Origin: Kineosporia sp. NBRC 101731
GTDB taxonomy: Bacteria > Actinomycetota > Actinomycetes > Actinomycetales > Kineosporiaceae
Direction: 5' to 3'
DNA: 64,000 nt
Assembly (NCBI RefSeq): GCF_030269305.1
Contig: NZ_BSTC01000019.1
Location: forward strand, 1-64,000
Shown: piece after piece, positions 55,056 to 64,000 of the stretch
Numbering within the stretch: the stretch's first letter is position 1
How the letters are laid out: every line of letters begins with the position of its first letter
The notes under the pieces: generated by a model
What the model was told of the DNA's origin: nothing
The model's input: the letters and a program-made list of their open reading frames with translations, nothing else
Database searches by the model: none
Position numbers and translations under genes: made by a program

Positions 55056-57440
55056 GTGTTCGAACGTCCTGACCGTCCGGTGACCGGAATGACCGGAACG
55101 ACCGGCGTGACCGGCGCACTGGTCCTTCTCCTGGGAACGGCGATCGGCCCGGCCCACGCCGACTCCACCCTCCCGCTGCACACCCAGGTGAGGGACGTGC
55201 GGCTCCTGGGGGCCTCGTCCACCGGTGTGGCAGTACTTCAAGACGGTGCCTCCACCGCGGACCCGGACGTCGTCCACACCGGTCTCTGGGGGCTGGACCT
55301 GACCGCCCGCCCGCAGATGCCCACCACCGAGGGTTTCCGGCAGCAGTACCTCACCGGTGACGTGTCCGGTGACGTCCTGGCCTGGGGCATGGCCTTCCAC
55401 GGCTCGAACTCCTCCAGCTCCACCCTGTACCGCACCGACCTGGCGACCGGGAGCACCACACTCGACGGCCGGACCTCCGGTGTGAGCTTCCGGCTGGCCG
55501 GGAACAGCTGGCTGACGCGGCCCGACCCGTTCGCCACCCTGCCGTTCGGGTCTGAGGGCCTCCAGCTGCTGCCGTTGGCCACCGCCCCGGGCGACGCGGT
55601 AGCGGGCTGGCCGGGAGAGAGCGAATTCTTCACCCCGCCGGCCACAGCCGCCCTGGCCGGCTGGGACTCGGACGCCACTTCGGCCGCCGTCGTCACGCGC
55701 GCCTACGGGAAGGACGACAACCCCTTCAGTCCCACGGGCAACCTCCAGGTCCAGGTCCAGCCGCTGGCAGGAGGCCTGCCTCAGCCTCTGGCGACGACCG
55801 ACGGCGCCGACGTCACCGATCTGGCTCTCGGCACCGGCACGATCGCCTGGAGCACCCAGGACTCCTCGGGTGTGCGCCGGGTCTCGACCGCCGCCCGCAC
55901 CGGCGGCACCCCGGTCAGCCACGTCGAGGCCGACCCGAAGGCCGACCTGGACCACCTCGCCGTGCGGGATGACGGCACCGTCGGCTATCTCGTGCCCACC
56001 GGCACCGGAACCGTCCTGCGGACCGTCAGCGGTTCAGCGGTGCGGGACGTCTCCCTGCCCACCGGCAGCGCCGGCCTGGACGCGGTGGGTGGCGACTTCG
56101 TCACCGCCACCGGCCGCGGTGACTCCCCCGGTGTCTACCGGATCGGCGCCGACGGCACCCCGGTTCTGGCAGCACGCGTCCAGGCTCCCGAGAACCCGGT
56201 CGGCAGCTGGGATCTCGACGCCGGAAAGCTCTACTACGCCGATCGCGCGAAGGGATCGGGGCGAACTCTGGCCCTGTGGGCGCGATCGATCGGGACCGGG
56301 GCGGAGCTGGGTGACGAGATCTCGATGGCATCCCCCGCCGGGGGCGTGCCGCAGGAGCGGAACGCCCTGCCGATCGCCTTCTCCGGCGCCCGGGGCATCG
56401 TCGGCAGCCCGAAGTACAACCTGCAGTGGGACCTGCTCGACCGCGACCGGCACACCGTCTCGATCGAGGAGACACCGGTGAAGACCCGCAGGGGCACCGT
56501 GGTCGTCGCCGCCGAACCGCAGGTGTCCGGCGCATACGCCTTACTGGGTGGCCAGATTCACCGTACGGACGGCGAACTGCTGGGATCGCTGCCCGCTGCG
56601 GCCCGGGTGGCCGGCCGGCAGAGCCTCTTCGGCCCGAAGGTGCTGTACGGCACCACCGCCGGACGACGCGGCCAGGTCTGGCTCCTGGATGCCGAGAAGC
56701 GCAAGGCCGTGATGCTTTTCGAGCAGACCTGCGACCACGCCCCACCGGTCGCCCTGTGGGGCCGCACCGCAACCTGGCTGAACTGCGGCGCCACCCGCCT
56801 CGCCGTGCGCGACCTGGTGACCGGCGCCATCCGAAGTGTGGCGACCGGCATCGTCCCCACCACGGAGCCCGCCGACATCGAACTCAGCATCGGCGAGGGC
56901 TCGCTCGCCTGGGTGGCCGCCGGAGACGCAGCAGTGCTCGATCTGTCCGCCGGGGACAGCACTCCGGTGCACCTGCCCGGCACCACCCGTTCCCTGGCCC
57001 TCGACCGGGGCCTGGTCGCCCGTTCGCTGGAGCGCGAGAACCCATACGAACCTATGGATCTCATGGTCTCAGACCTTCCCTTCGAGGTGACGTCGCACCC
57101 CCGGCTGACCGGTTCGGTACGTCTGCTGGGCTTCAGCCCCGACGGCGACGGCGTCCGCGACACCTGGGCCCCGGCCTTCGACACCACCGAACCCCTGGCC
57201 TGGGCGACCCTGACCATCACGTCGGAGAGGACCGGCCGTACCGTCCAGAAGATCACCACGAAAGACACGGCGGACGGAGCCGTTCGGGACCTCATCTGGG
57301 ACGGTTTCACCAGCTCGGGCCTCGGCGCCGCCCGCGGGTACTACCGCTGGACCCTGACCGCCGCCTCCCCGTCCGGCGCCGCCCTCACCACCGCCACCGA
57401 CGGAGCCACGATCTCCGGCCGCATCGAACTGAGCAGCTGA
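55056..57440 (+). CDS. Exported beta-propeller-like protein with FlgD-type C-terminal domain (paralogue A)
   Basis: A 794-aa protein with a signal peptide (LVLLLGTAIGPAHAD, cleavage near residue 35). The body is a series of beta-blades with repeated GxxxAW and D-x-A-T type strands, probably two propellers. The C-terminal 100 residues begin GFSPDGDGVRDTW and contain WDGFTSSGLGAARGYYRWTL, the FlgD-Ig-like fold with a Ca-type DGDG loop seen on secreted proteins. A cysteine pair lies near residue 565. It is followed by a paralogue with the same layout. I know no function; a cell-surface scaffold or sensor is possible. Confidence 0.75.
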   Translation: MFERPDRPVTGMTGTTGVTGALVLLLGTAIGPAHADSTLPLHTQVRDVRLLGASSTGVAVLQDGASTADPDVVHTGLWGLDLTARPQMPTTEGFRQQYLTGDVSGDVLAWGMAFHGSNSSSSTLYRTDLATGSTTLDGRTSGVSFRLAGNSWLTRPDPFATLPFGSEGLQLLPLATAPGDAVAGWPGESEFFTPPATAALAGWDSDATSAAVVTRAYGKDDNPFSPTGNLQVQVQPLAGGLPQPLATTDGADVTDLALGTGTIAWSTQDSSGVRRVSTAARTGGTPVSHVEADPKADLDHLAVRDDGTVGYLVPTGTGTVLRTVSGSAVRDVSLPTGSAGLDAVGGDFVTATGRGDSPGVYRIGADGTPVLAARVQAPENPVGSWDLDAGKLYYADRAKGSGRTLALWARSIGTGAELGDEISMASPAGGVPQERNALPIAFSGARGIVGSPKYNLQWDLLDRDRHTVSIEETPVKTRRGTVVVAAEPQVSGAYALLGGQIHRTDGELLGSLPAAARVAGRQSLFGPKVLYGTTAGRRGQVWLLDAEKRKAVMLFEQTCDHAPPVALWGRTATWLNCGATRLAVRDLVTGAIRSVATGIVPTTEPADIELSIGEGSLAWVAAGDAAVLDLSAGDSTPVHLPGTTRSLALDRGLVARSLERENPYEPMDLMVSDLPFEVTSHPRLTGSVRLLGFSPDGDGVRDTWAPAFDTTEPLAWATLTITSERTGRTVQKITTKDTADGAVRDLIWDGFTSSGLGAARGYYRWTLTAASPSGAALTTATDGATISGRIELSS

Positions 57441-57718
57441 AAAACCTTGCCGTGATCACGAACAGGTGAGGGAGGACGCAGGGCCACCACGTCCCGAGGT
57501 CTTGCTGGGGCGCATCGCGGGAGGACCGGCTCGAAAGGGTGGTTGTGCGGCGGGTCCCTTCCAAGAAAGGACACGGTCGGCGAACGGCACGCACGGTGGA
57601 CCGGTTTCCGGCTCCGGTCACGGACCCGTATCGAGATGGGGCCCGTGGGATGCGTGCATCCACACCGATCCGGGAGCACCATGCCCACGTGTCCGGATCC
57701 ACGGTGGGAGAACCTCAG

Positions 57719-60001
57719 ATGAGCCGCGAGACGCCGGTCGCCCCGTCCCTGGTCGTGCGTCCGCGCTCGGCACCCGATCTGGAAGTCCGGATCTCACCCG
57801 ACACCGATCTCTCCCTGTCGCCGGTTCCACCGACCCCACCGCCCGCCGGCCTCCACCGGCAGGATGTCCCCCAGGAGAACCCGCACCGCCCGATCCGGTA
57901 CGCCCGGCCGGCCCTTGGCCTCGTGGCCCTGTCCCTGATCGTCGCCGGCGCCGTCGACACCCCGGGCAACACCGGCGAACCGGTCCGCACCCGGGCCCAG
58001 GCCCTGGCCGCGCGCACGGTGGCGCCGACGGCGACGCTGCGGATCGCCGGGCACCCGGCGTCGACCGCGGTGCGGCTGATCGGCGCCTCGCAGGACGGCA
58101 TCGCGATCTGGCAGGGCGCCCCCACGGGCATCGACAGCGAGGGGACGCCGGCCCCCGCCACCGTCTACACCGGGGCCCTGACCGGGCGGGACGGCACCCT
58201 GCGCCTGACCGCGCGGCCCGGTGCCGGGGAACCCACCCGGGACGGCTCGCTGGTGCGGCTCAGCGTGGCCGGCCCCACGCTGGCCTGGTACGAACTCGGT
58301 GGCGGGGACGGCGGCCGCCCCGCCTACCCGCAGGAGCACCGCCTCGACCTGGCCGGGGGCCGGGACCTCACGAATGACCGGGCGGGCTCCCTGGCCGTCC
58401 GGCAGAAACTGCGGGGCGGCGACGCGACGGCGCCGTACGCCCAGATCGACCCGGACGGCCGGCTCGCCACGCAGAAGCCGGGTCGCTGGCTGGAGTTCGG
58501 CGGGATGCAGGCCCGGATCGTGGCCCGGGAGGGCCGCTGGGTGCTCGAATCCCGCCGAGGAGAGCGGGGGAACGTGGCCCGGGCACTCCTGCCGCACGGC
58601 ATCAACGTCAACTCCGGGCTCGACGCCGTGGGCGACCGCTTCTACACCGCCTCCAGCGGGCTGACCCCGGCCGTCTACGTGATCCAGGGCCGTTCGGTGA
58701 CCCAGGTCGCGAAGATCCCGGCGGCACGCTTCCCGATCACGTCCTGGGCCCTGGCCGCCGGCACGCTGCACTTCACCGACCAGTCGGCCGGGAAGCAGGC
58801 CACACACGTCTTCAGCACCGTGCTGACCGGCGCACCGGACGCGATCACCCGGAGCCCTTCGACCCGGCTGCGGCAGACCACCGGGCCGGTCCCCCTGGCC
58901 TTCTCGGCCGGGCGGGGTGCTCTCGCCGCCCCGGGCGCCCCCGGGGAATGGCTGCTGCTCGACCAGGGCTCCACGACCGCCCGGGTGGCCCAGCGCCTGA
59001 TCACGCGCAAGGGCGCCCAGCAACGCATCACCGACGATTCCCCCGCCGTCTCCGGCCCGTACACGCTGGTCGCGGGCCAGGTGTTCCGGCCCGACGGTGA
59101 GCTGGTCTGGCGCGAGCCGGCCGCGGCCGCCCTCGCCGGGCAGGACGACCTGTACGGCGCGGACGTCGTCTATGCGGTGCCCGAGGGCGGGCGGGACGCG
59201 AAGGGCCACGACCTGGCCGGTGTCTGGTCGGTCAACGTCGAGCGCCCGCTGCCGGTGCGTCTGGAGAGCAGCAGCTGCGCGAAGGCTCCGCCGGTCTCGA
59301 TCTGGGCCGGAACGGCGGCCTGGGCGAACTGCGACGGCAGCCACATCACGGTGCAGGACCTGCGCACCGGCGGGATGCGCGACATCGACACCGGGCTGGG
59401 CCTGATCATCGGCTCCGGTCCGGCGCCGATCACCGGCCTCACCCTGCGCGAGGGGGTCCTGGCCTGGCGCGACGGCGACGCCCTCAGCCTGGTCGACCTC
59501 TCCGACCCGCGGTCGTCACCGATCGTGCTGCCGGGCCCCACCGGCGGCTTCACGCTGGACGGGAACCTGGTGGCCCGGCAGACCGCGCAGGGGCTCGTGA
59601 TCGACCGGCTGCCGTTCACGGTGAACCTCCGGCCACGCCTGATCGCCGCCGCCGCACCGCTGGGATTCACCCCGGACGGCGACGGGAGGTTCGACCGCTG
59701 GCAGCCGCAGTTCGACGTCACCCGGCCGGTGCGCGACGCGCGGCTGCGCATCGTGGCTCCGTCGGGACGGGTGGTGCGCACGTTCCGGATCTCCGGCGGC
59801 GCCGACGGCAGCCTGCGCGGCATCAACTGGGACGGGCGCTCCGACGCGGGCCGGCCACTGGCCGAGGGCCCCTACGCGTGGGAACTCACCGCCCGGGCCG
59901 TGGACAGGGCCGGCACCCTGACCTCGGCCGGCTCCCTCACCCGGGCCCGGGGCACGATCGAGATCAGCTCCACGGCCCGGAGCAGGCCGAAGGCCCGATA
60001 A
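57719..60001 (+). CDS. Membrane-anchored beta-propeller-like protein with FlgD-type C-terminal domain (paralogue B)
   Basis: A 760-aa protein. Residues 1-65 are cytoplasmic and Pro-rich, one membrane segment follows (ALGLVALSLIVAGAV), and the remainder is exported. The layout copies paralogue A: beta-propeller-like blades, a cysteine pair (SSSCAKAPPVSIWAG...NCDG) where A has CDHAPPVALWG...NCG, then GFTPDGDGRFDRW and INWDGRSDAGRPLAEGPYAW. It differs in having an anchor instead of a cleaved signal. The ATG at 57719 has GGGAG 8 bases before it; the open frame upstream is not conserved. Confidence 0.75.
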   Translation: MSRETPVAPSLVVRPRSAPDLEVRISPDTDLSLSPVPPTPPPAGLHRQDVPQENPHRPIRYARPALGLVALSLIVAGAVDTPGNTGEPVRTRAQALAARTVAPTATLRIAGHPASTAVRLIGASQDGIAIWQGAPTGIDSEGTPAPATVYTGALTGRDGTLRLTARPGAGEPTRDGSLVRLSVAGPTLAWYELGGGDGGRPAYPQEHRLDLAGGRDLTNDRAGSLAVRQKLRGGDATAPYAQIDPDGRLATQKPGRWLEFGGMQARIVAREGRWVLESRRGERGNVARALLPHGINVNSGLDAVGDRFYTASSGLTPAVYVIQGRSVTQVAKIPAARFPITSWALAAGTLHFTDQSAGKQATHVFSTVLTGAPDAITRSPSTRLRQTTGPVPLAFSAGRGALAAPGAPGEWLLLDQGSTTARVAQRLITRKGAQQRITDDSPAVSGPYTLVAGQVFRPDGELVWREPAAAALAGQDDLYGADVVYAVPEGGRDAKGHDLAGVWSVNVERPLPVRLESSSCAKAPPVSIWAGTAAWANCDGSHITVQDLRTGGMRDIDTGLGLIIGSGPAPITGLTLREGVLAWRDGDALSLVDLSDPRSSPIVLPGPTGGFTLDGNLVARQTAQGLVIDRLPFTVNLRPRLIAAAAPLGFTPDGDGRFDRWQPQFDVTRPVRDARLRIVAPSGRVVRTFRISGGADGSLRGINWDGRSDAGRPLAEGPYAWELTARAVDRAGTLTSAGSLTRARGTIEISSTARSRPKAR

Positions 60002-60049
60002 AGTCGGTTGACTCATCGGGCCCCCGGCCTAAAACTGAGCGGGAATGGG

Positions 60050-60616
60050 TCAGGACGTGACGATGTTGCCGTCCTCGACCGAAACCGTGATGGGGGTCAG
60101 CGACTTGTTCGCCGGCCCGGAGACGAAAGCGCCCGTGGTCTTCTCGAATACCGAATTGTGCAGCGGGCACACCAGCTGGTCACCCTTGACCGCAACGGTG
60201 GCACCCTGGTGCGGGCAGACCGCGGAGAACGCTGCGGGCTTGTCGGCCTCGGGCATCGCCACGATGATCGGTGCGCCGTCGAGCGTGAAGCCGGCGGCGT
60301 CACCCACGGCGATGTCCGACACCGGGGCGATCACCTCCGCGCTGCCCGCGCCGGCCGACGTGGTCGCATCGGCCGCGGCCGACGTCTCCCCGGCCGCCGA
60401 GGTCTCGCTCGAGGTGCTGCCCGTGCTCGATGAGGCAGTATCGTCGTCGCTCCCGCCGCCACAGGCCGCCAGGCCTGCGGCTCCCAGCAGGGTGAACGAG
60501 CAGACCGCCATGGCCCGCCGGCGGCTCAGCCCGTTGGTCGTGTCAGTCGCAGCGGTGGCTTCCTCGGTGGCGGAAGCCGTCTGCGTCTCTCCGGTGCTGC
60601 GGAGGGTTGCAGTCAT
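60050..60616 (-). CDS. Tat-exported Rieske iron-sulfur lipoprotein
   Basis: A 188-aa protein with a twin-arginine signal (SRRRAMAV) running into a lipobox LAAC (C52), so it should be exported folded and lipid anchored. A Ser/Thr/Ala-rich linker follows. The Rieske site is complete: CPHQG (C134, H136) and CPLHNS (C150, H153), binding [2Fe-2S]. Stand-alone Rieske lipoproteins probably transfer electrons at the membrane; the partner is unknown. The ATG at 60616 has GGAGGA 6 bases upstream. It diverges from hrpA by 96 bases. Confidence 0.9.
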   Translation of the reverse strand: MTATLRSTGETQTASATEEATAATDTTNGLSRRRAMAVCSFTLLGAAGLAACGGGSDDDTASSSTGSTSSETSAAGETSAAADATTSAGAGSAEVIAPVSDIAVGDAAGFTLDGAPIIVAMPEADKPAAFSAVCPHQGATVAVKGDQLVCPLHNSVFEKTTGAFVSGPANKSLTPITVSVEDGNIVTS

Positions 60617-60712
60617 GGTTGGTCCTCCCATGAGGTCGTTGAAGGTGCAAATAGTAGTGACAGGGACTGTGCGAAACGCAAGTTCTTCTGCCGTGTCGAG
60701 GATTTCGCGAAG

Positions 60713-63700
60713 ATGAGCACACAAACCTGGGACCGAGCTGTACGCGAGCTGCGGGTTGACCTGAACGACGTGTCCCTGAGTGACGCACGCCGTCTCGGCC
60801 GCCAGCTCGATTCGGTGCTGCATTCACGCCGGCGCAGCGACGACGAGAAGACGGCCGAACTGGCCCGGATCGAGCGGGAGATCGGCACGGCGCGGGCAAG
60901 AGTTGAGACCCGCCGCGCAGCCGTGCCCGTGATCACCTATCCGGAGCAACTACCGGTCAGCCAGCGTCGTGACGACCTGATGAAGGCGATCGCCGAGAAC
61001 CAGGTCGTGATCGTTGCCGGCGAAACCGGTTCGGGCAAGACCACCCAGCTGCCGAAGATCTGCCTGGAACTGGGCCGCGGCGTGCGCGGGCTGATCGGGC
61101 ACACCCAGCCCCGGCGCCTGGCGGCCCGATCGGTGGCCGAGCGCATCGCCGAGGAGGTCGGCTCCGAACTCGGCGAAACCATCGGTTACACCGTGCGTTT
61201 CACCGACCAGGCGAGCGAATCGACCCTGGTGCGACTGATGACCGACGGCATTCTGCTGGCCGAGATCCAGCGCGACCGGCTGCTGTCCCGTTACGACACG
61301 ATCATCATCGACGAGGCGCACGAGCGCAGCCTGAACATCGACTTCCTGCTCGGTTACCTCAAGCAACTGCTCCCCCGCCGCCCCGACCTGAAAATCATCA
61401 TCACCTCGGCCACGATCGACCCGCAGGCGTTCTCCCGGCACTTCGCCGACGCGCCGATCGTCGAGGTCTCGGGCCGTACCTACCCGGTCGAGGTGCGCTA
61501 CCGGCCTCTGGTGCTCGTCGAGGAGACCGACGAAGAGGGCATCGTCAGCGAGATCACCCGCGACCCGATCGAAGCCGTGATCGAGGCGGTCGACGAGCTC
61601 GAGGCCGAGGGGCCGGGCGACGTGCTGGTCTTCTTCAGCGGTGAGCGCGAGATCCGCGACGCCGCGGAGGCTCTGGGCCGGCATGTGGGCGCACACACCG
61701 AGGTGGTGCCGCTGTACGCCCGGCTGAGCGCGGCCGAACAGCACAGGGTCTTCTCCCCGCACAGCGGCCGGCGCATCGTACTGGCCACGAACGTCGCCGA
61801 GACCTCGCTCACCGTGCCGGGAATCCGCTACGTGATCGACCCGGGCACGGCGCGCATCAGCCGTTACAGCTTCCGCACCAAGGTGCAGCGGCTGCCGATC
61901 GAGCCGGTCTCGCAGGCGTCGGCCAATCAGCGCAAGGGCCGCTGCGGGCGGCTCTCCGACGGTATCTGTATCCGCCTCTACAGCGAGGACGACTTCGAGA
62001 ACCGGCCTCCGTTCACCGATCCCGAGATCCTGCGCACCAACCTGGCGGCGGTCATCCTGCAGATGACGTCGCTGAACCTCGGCGAGGTGGAGAAGTTCCC
62101 GTTCCTCGACCCGCCCGACCCGCGCCAGATCAAAGATGGTGTGGCACTGCTGCACGAGCTCGGGGCGATCGACCCGGCCGAGACCGACGCGCGCAAGCGC
62201 CTCACCGGCATGGGCCGCACCCTGGCGCAGCTGCCGGTCGACCCGCGCCTGGCCCGCATGCTCGTCGAGGCCGACCGGAACGGTTGTCTGGGCGACGTTC
62301 TCGTCATTGTGGCGGCGCTGTCCATCCAGGACCCGCGCGAACGGCCGACCGACAAGCAGGCTCAGGCCGACCAGTTGCACGCCCGGTTCAAAGACCCGCG
62401 CTCCGACTTCCTGGCCTACATCAACCTCTGGAACTACGTCGTCGGAAAGCAGAAGGAATTCGGCTCCGGACGTTTCCGCCGGATGTGCCGCGACGAGTTC
62501 CTGCACGGCCAGCGCATCCGCGAGTGGCAGGACCTGCACGGCCAGCTGCGGCAGGTGCTGCGCAGCGCGGGGATCCGGGTGGCGGGTGGACGCGCGACGT
62601 CCAGTTTCGATCCCGATTCCCTCGACGCTGCGGACCTGGGAGAGATGGAGGACGCCCTCGAGCCCGTCGACGACGGGACGGCCGAGAAGGTGCATCTCTC
62701 CTTGCTCTCCGGTCTGCTCTCGCAGGTCGGCCTGAAGGAGGGCGAGACCCGGGAGTACCTGGGCGCCCGCAGCGCGAAGTTCACCATCCAGCCCGGTTCC
62801 GCCCTGGCCCGCAGCACGCCCCGCTGGGTGATGGTGGGTGAACTGGTGGAGACCACCCGGCTCTGGGGCCGCACCGCCGCGCGCATCGACCCGTTGTGGA
62901 TCGAGCGGCTGGGCGGGCACCTGGTCAGGCGCCATTACAGCGAGCCGCGCTGGGAACGTAAGCGCGGTTCCGCCGTGGCCACGGAACGCGTGACGCTGTA
63001 CGGCATTCCGGTGGTGACGGGGCGTACGGTCGGCTACGGCCGGATCGACCCGGAGGTCTCGCGCGAGCTGTTCATCCGGCACGCCCTGGTCGAGGGCGAC
63101 TGGCGCACCCAGCACGAGTTCTTCCACGAGAACCGCAAGCTGCTGGACGATGTCGGGTCGCTGGAGGACAAGGTCCGGCGCCGCGACATCGTGGTGGACG
63201 ACCAGGCCCTGTTCGACTTCTACGACCAGCGCGTGCCCGCCGACGTGGTGTCGGTGGCGCACTTCGACTCGTGGTGGAAGAAGGCCCGCCGCGACCGGCC
63301 CGACCAGCTGAGCTTCTGGACGTCCATGCTCTTCGCCCCCGAGGCCCCCCAGGTCGCGGCCGAGGACTACCCGGCCACCTGGCGGGCCGCCGGACTGGAC
63401 CTGAAGGTGACCTATCAGTTCGAGCCGGGTACGGCCGCCGACGGCGTGACCGTGCACCTGCCCCTGGCCGCGCTGAACCAGGTGCGCGAGCAGGACTTCG
63501 AGTGGCAGATCCCGGGCCTGCGCACGGAACTGGTCACCGAGCTGATCCGCTCGCTGCCCAAGCCGATCCGTAAGGGCCTGAGCCCGGCCCCCGACCGGGC
63601 CAAGGGGGTGCTGGATCGGCTGGCCGACACCGAACCCGGCTCCGAGCCACTGTTCCCGGCGCTGGAGGACGAGCTGTACGAGCTGACCGGGGTGGACATC

Positions 63701-64000
63701 CCGGAGGGCTCGTGGGACCTGACCAAGGTGCCCGACCACCTGCTGGTGACATTCCGGGTGCACGACGAGAAGGGCGCCCGCCTCGCCGAGGGCAAGAGCC
63801 TGGCGAAGCTACGGGAGAAACTGCGACCGAAGCTGCGCCAGGAGATCTCCTCCGCCGTTGCCCAGGTCGAGGCGAAGAACCTGAAGACCTTCCCGGACGC
63901 GGCCGTTCCGCGCAGTGTGGAGCACCGGGTCGCGGGGCTCACCGTGCAGGGCTACCCGGCGCTGGTCGACCGGGGCGACCACGTCGACGTCGTGGTGCTG
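60713..64000 (+). CDS. hrpA: ATP-dependent RNA helicase HrpA, 3' end beyond window
   Basis: A DEAH-box helicase open for 1096 codons to the window edge; full HrpA is about 1300 aa. Walker A GETGSGKTT is at 103-111, DEAH at 200-203, TSATI after that, and the helicase C domain has LATNVAETSLTVPG and the Q-x2-R-x-GR-like NQRKGRCGR. The C-terminal HrpA domains (HA2, OB fold and DUF3418, around RKGLSPAPDRAKGVL) follow. HrpA acts in mRNA processing and rescue of stalled ribosomes. The start ATG lacks a strong ribosome site. Confidence 0.95.
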   Translation, partial: MSTQTWDRAVRELRVDLNDVSLSDARRLGRQLDSVLHSRRRSDDEKTAELARIEREIGTARARVETRRAAVPVITYPEQLPVSQRRDDLMKAIAENQVVIVAGETGSGKTTQLPKICLELGRGVRGLIGHTQPRRLAARSVAERIAEEVGSELGETIGYTVRFTDQASESTLVRLMTDGILLAEIQRDRLLSRYDTIIIDEAHERSLNIDFLLGYLKQLLPRRPDLKIIITSATIDPQAFSRHFADAPIVEVSGRTYPVEVRYRPLVLVEETDEEGIVSEITRDPIEAVIEAVDELEAEGPGDVLVFFSGEREIRDAAEALGRHVGAHTEVVPLYARLSAAEQHRVFSPHSGRRIVLATNVAETSLTVPGIRYVIDPGTARISRYSFRTKVQRLPIEPVSQASANQRKGRCGRLSDGICIRLYSEDDFENRPPFTDPEILRTNLAAVILQMTSLNLGEVEKFPFLDPPDPRQIKDGVALLHELGAIDPAETDARKRLTGMGRTLAQLPVDPRLARMLVEADRNGCLGDVLVIVAALSIQDPRERPTDKQAQADQLHARFKDPRSDFLAYINLWNYVVGKQKEFGSGRFRRMCRDEFLHGQRIREWQDLHGQLRQVLRSAGIRVAGGRATSSFDPDSLDAADLGEMEDALEPVDDGTAEKVHLSLLSGLLSQVGLKEGETREYLGARSAKFTIQPGSALARSTPRWVMVGELVETTRLWGRTAARIDPLWIERLGGHLVRRHYSEPRWERKRGSAVATERVTLYGIPVVTGRTVGYGRIDPEVSRELFIRHALVEGDWRTQHEFFHENRKLLDDVGSLEDKVRRRDIVVDDQALFDFYDQRVPADVVSVAHFDSWWKKARRDRPDQLSFWTSMLFAPEAPQVAAEDYPATWRAAGLDLKVTYQFEPGTAADGVTVHLPLAALNQVREQDFEWQIPGLRTELVTELIRSLPKPIRKGLSPAPDRAKGVLDRLADTEPGSEPLFPALEDELYELTGVDIPEGSWDLTKVPDHLLVTFRVHDEKGARLAEGKSLAKLREKLRPKLRQEISSAVAQVEAKNLKTFPDAAVPRSVEHRVAGLTVQGYPALVDRGDHVDVVVL

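Noticed and set aside
57539-57718. N-terminal extension of exported paralogue B
   Set aside because: An internal ATG at 57719 has a ribosome site and gives the expected topology; the upstream part reads as non-conserved leader sequence.
60950-63763. A 937-codon reverse open frame
   Set aside because: It is entirely antisense to hrpA, whose helicase motifs are intact; the translated frame is Gln/His/Arg/Gly-rich.

Overview
The window is high-GC DNA from an actinomycete. The evidence is the gene content: SepH, DUF3710, DUF3093, DUF4193, DUF3159, DUF5998, a HrdB-type principal sigma factor with a long Lys/Ala-rich N-terminus, a coproporphyrin ferrochelatase with Fe-S cysteines, and a SAM-IV riboswitch. 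From memory, the backbone (dut-DUF3710-OB fold, suhB-ferrochelatase, sepH, parE/parC, hrdB) matches the conserved chromosomal core around hrdB in Streptomyces and relatives. A Kineosporia-like genus is possible but cannot be settled from this sequence. No rRNA, tRNA or CRISPR array was seen.

Layout. 1-76: start of an IS30-like transposase cut by the window edge. 262-3059: reverse-strand genes dut, DUF3710, OB-fold protein and DUF3159; dut/DUF3710 and OB-fold/DUF3159 share ATGA overlaps, and a hairpin separates the two pairs. 3132-8531: DUF3093, DUF4193, a 76-aa unknown, inositol monophosphatase and ferrochelatase (overlapping), then sepH. 8614-13079: reverse-strand phosphodiesterase-like protein, DUF5998 and a GNAT/acyl-CoA-synthetase fusion. 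13181-16607: nitroreductase, then three small Arg/Lys-rich reading frames, each behind a similar small hairpin, leading into an ABC exporter. 16631-24975: DUF456, DUF7455, parE behind a probable LexA box, a degenerate GGDEF protein, a CGNR zinc finger, a methyltransferase and parC. 25078-29097: LysR/MFS divergent pair and the principal sigma factor. 29413-33760: DNA glycosylase-like protein, universal stress protein, Nudix hydrolase, and metY-metX under a SAM-IV riboswitch. 34050-46944: DUF4192, a matrixin-type protease, a GGDEF protein, PPi-dependent phosphofructokinase, YccF, ABC-F, ATP-dependent DNA ligase, PAP2, DUF397, PAC2 and PadR. 47260-53219: PhoD diverging from a penicillin-binding protein, then a GT87-like protein and an M50-like protease. 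53311-64000: SRPBCC protein, prs, two tandem large exported paralogues, a Tat-type Rieske lipoprotein, and hrpA, which runs off the end.

Most genes are ordinary core functions. The less ordinary material is between them. First, a family of sequence-conserved palindromes (outer arms CGTGATCATGC, inner TTCTAGAA) lies just past gene 3' ends at five sites. Second, short 10-13 bp tandem repeats sit at several gene ends, twice running into the stop codon. Third, the cassette of small basic peptides before the ABC exporter has a leader hairpin kept by paired base changes; it is the best candidate here for an undescribed system. Others are the SOS box on parE, the nested PadR operator, and the tandem exported paralogues.
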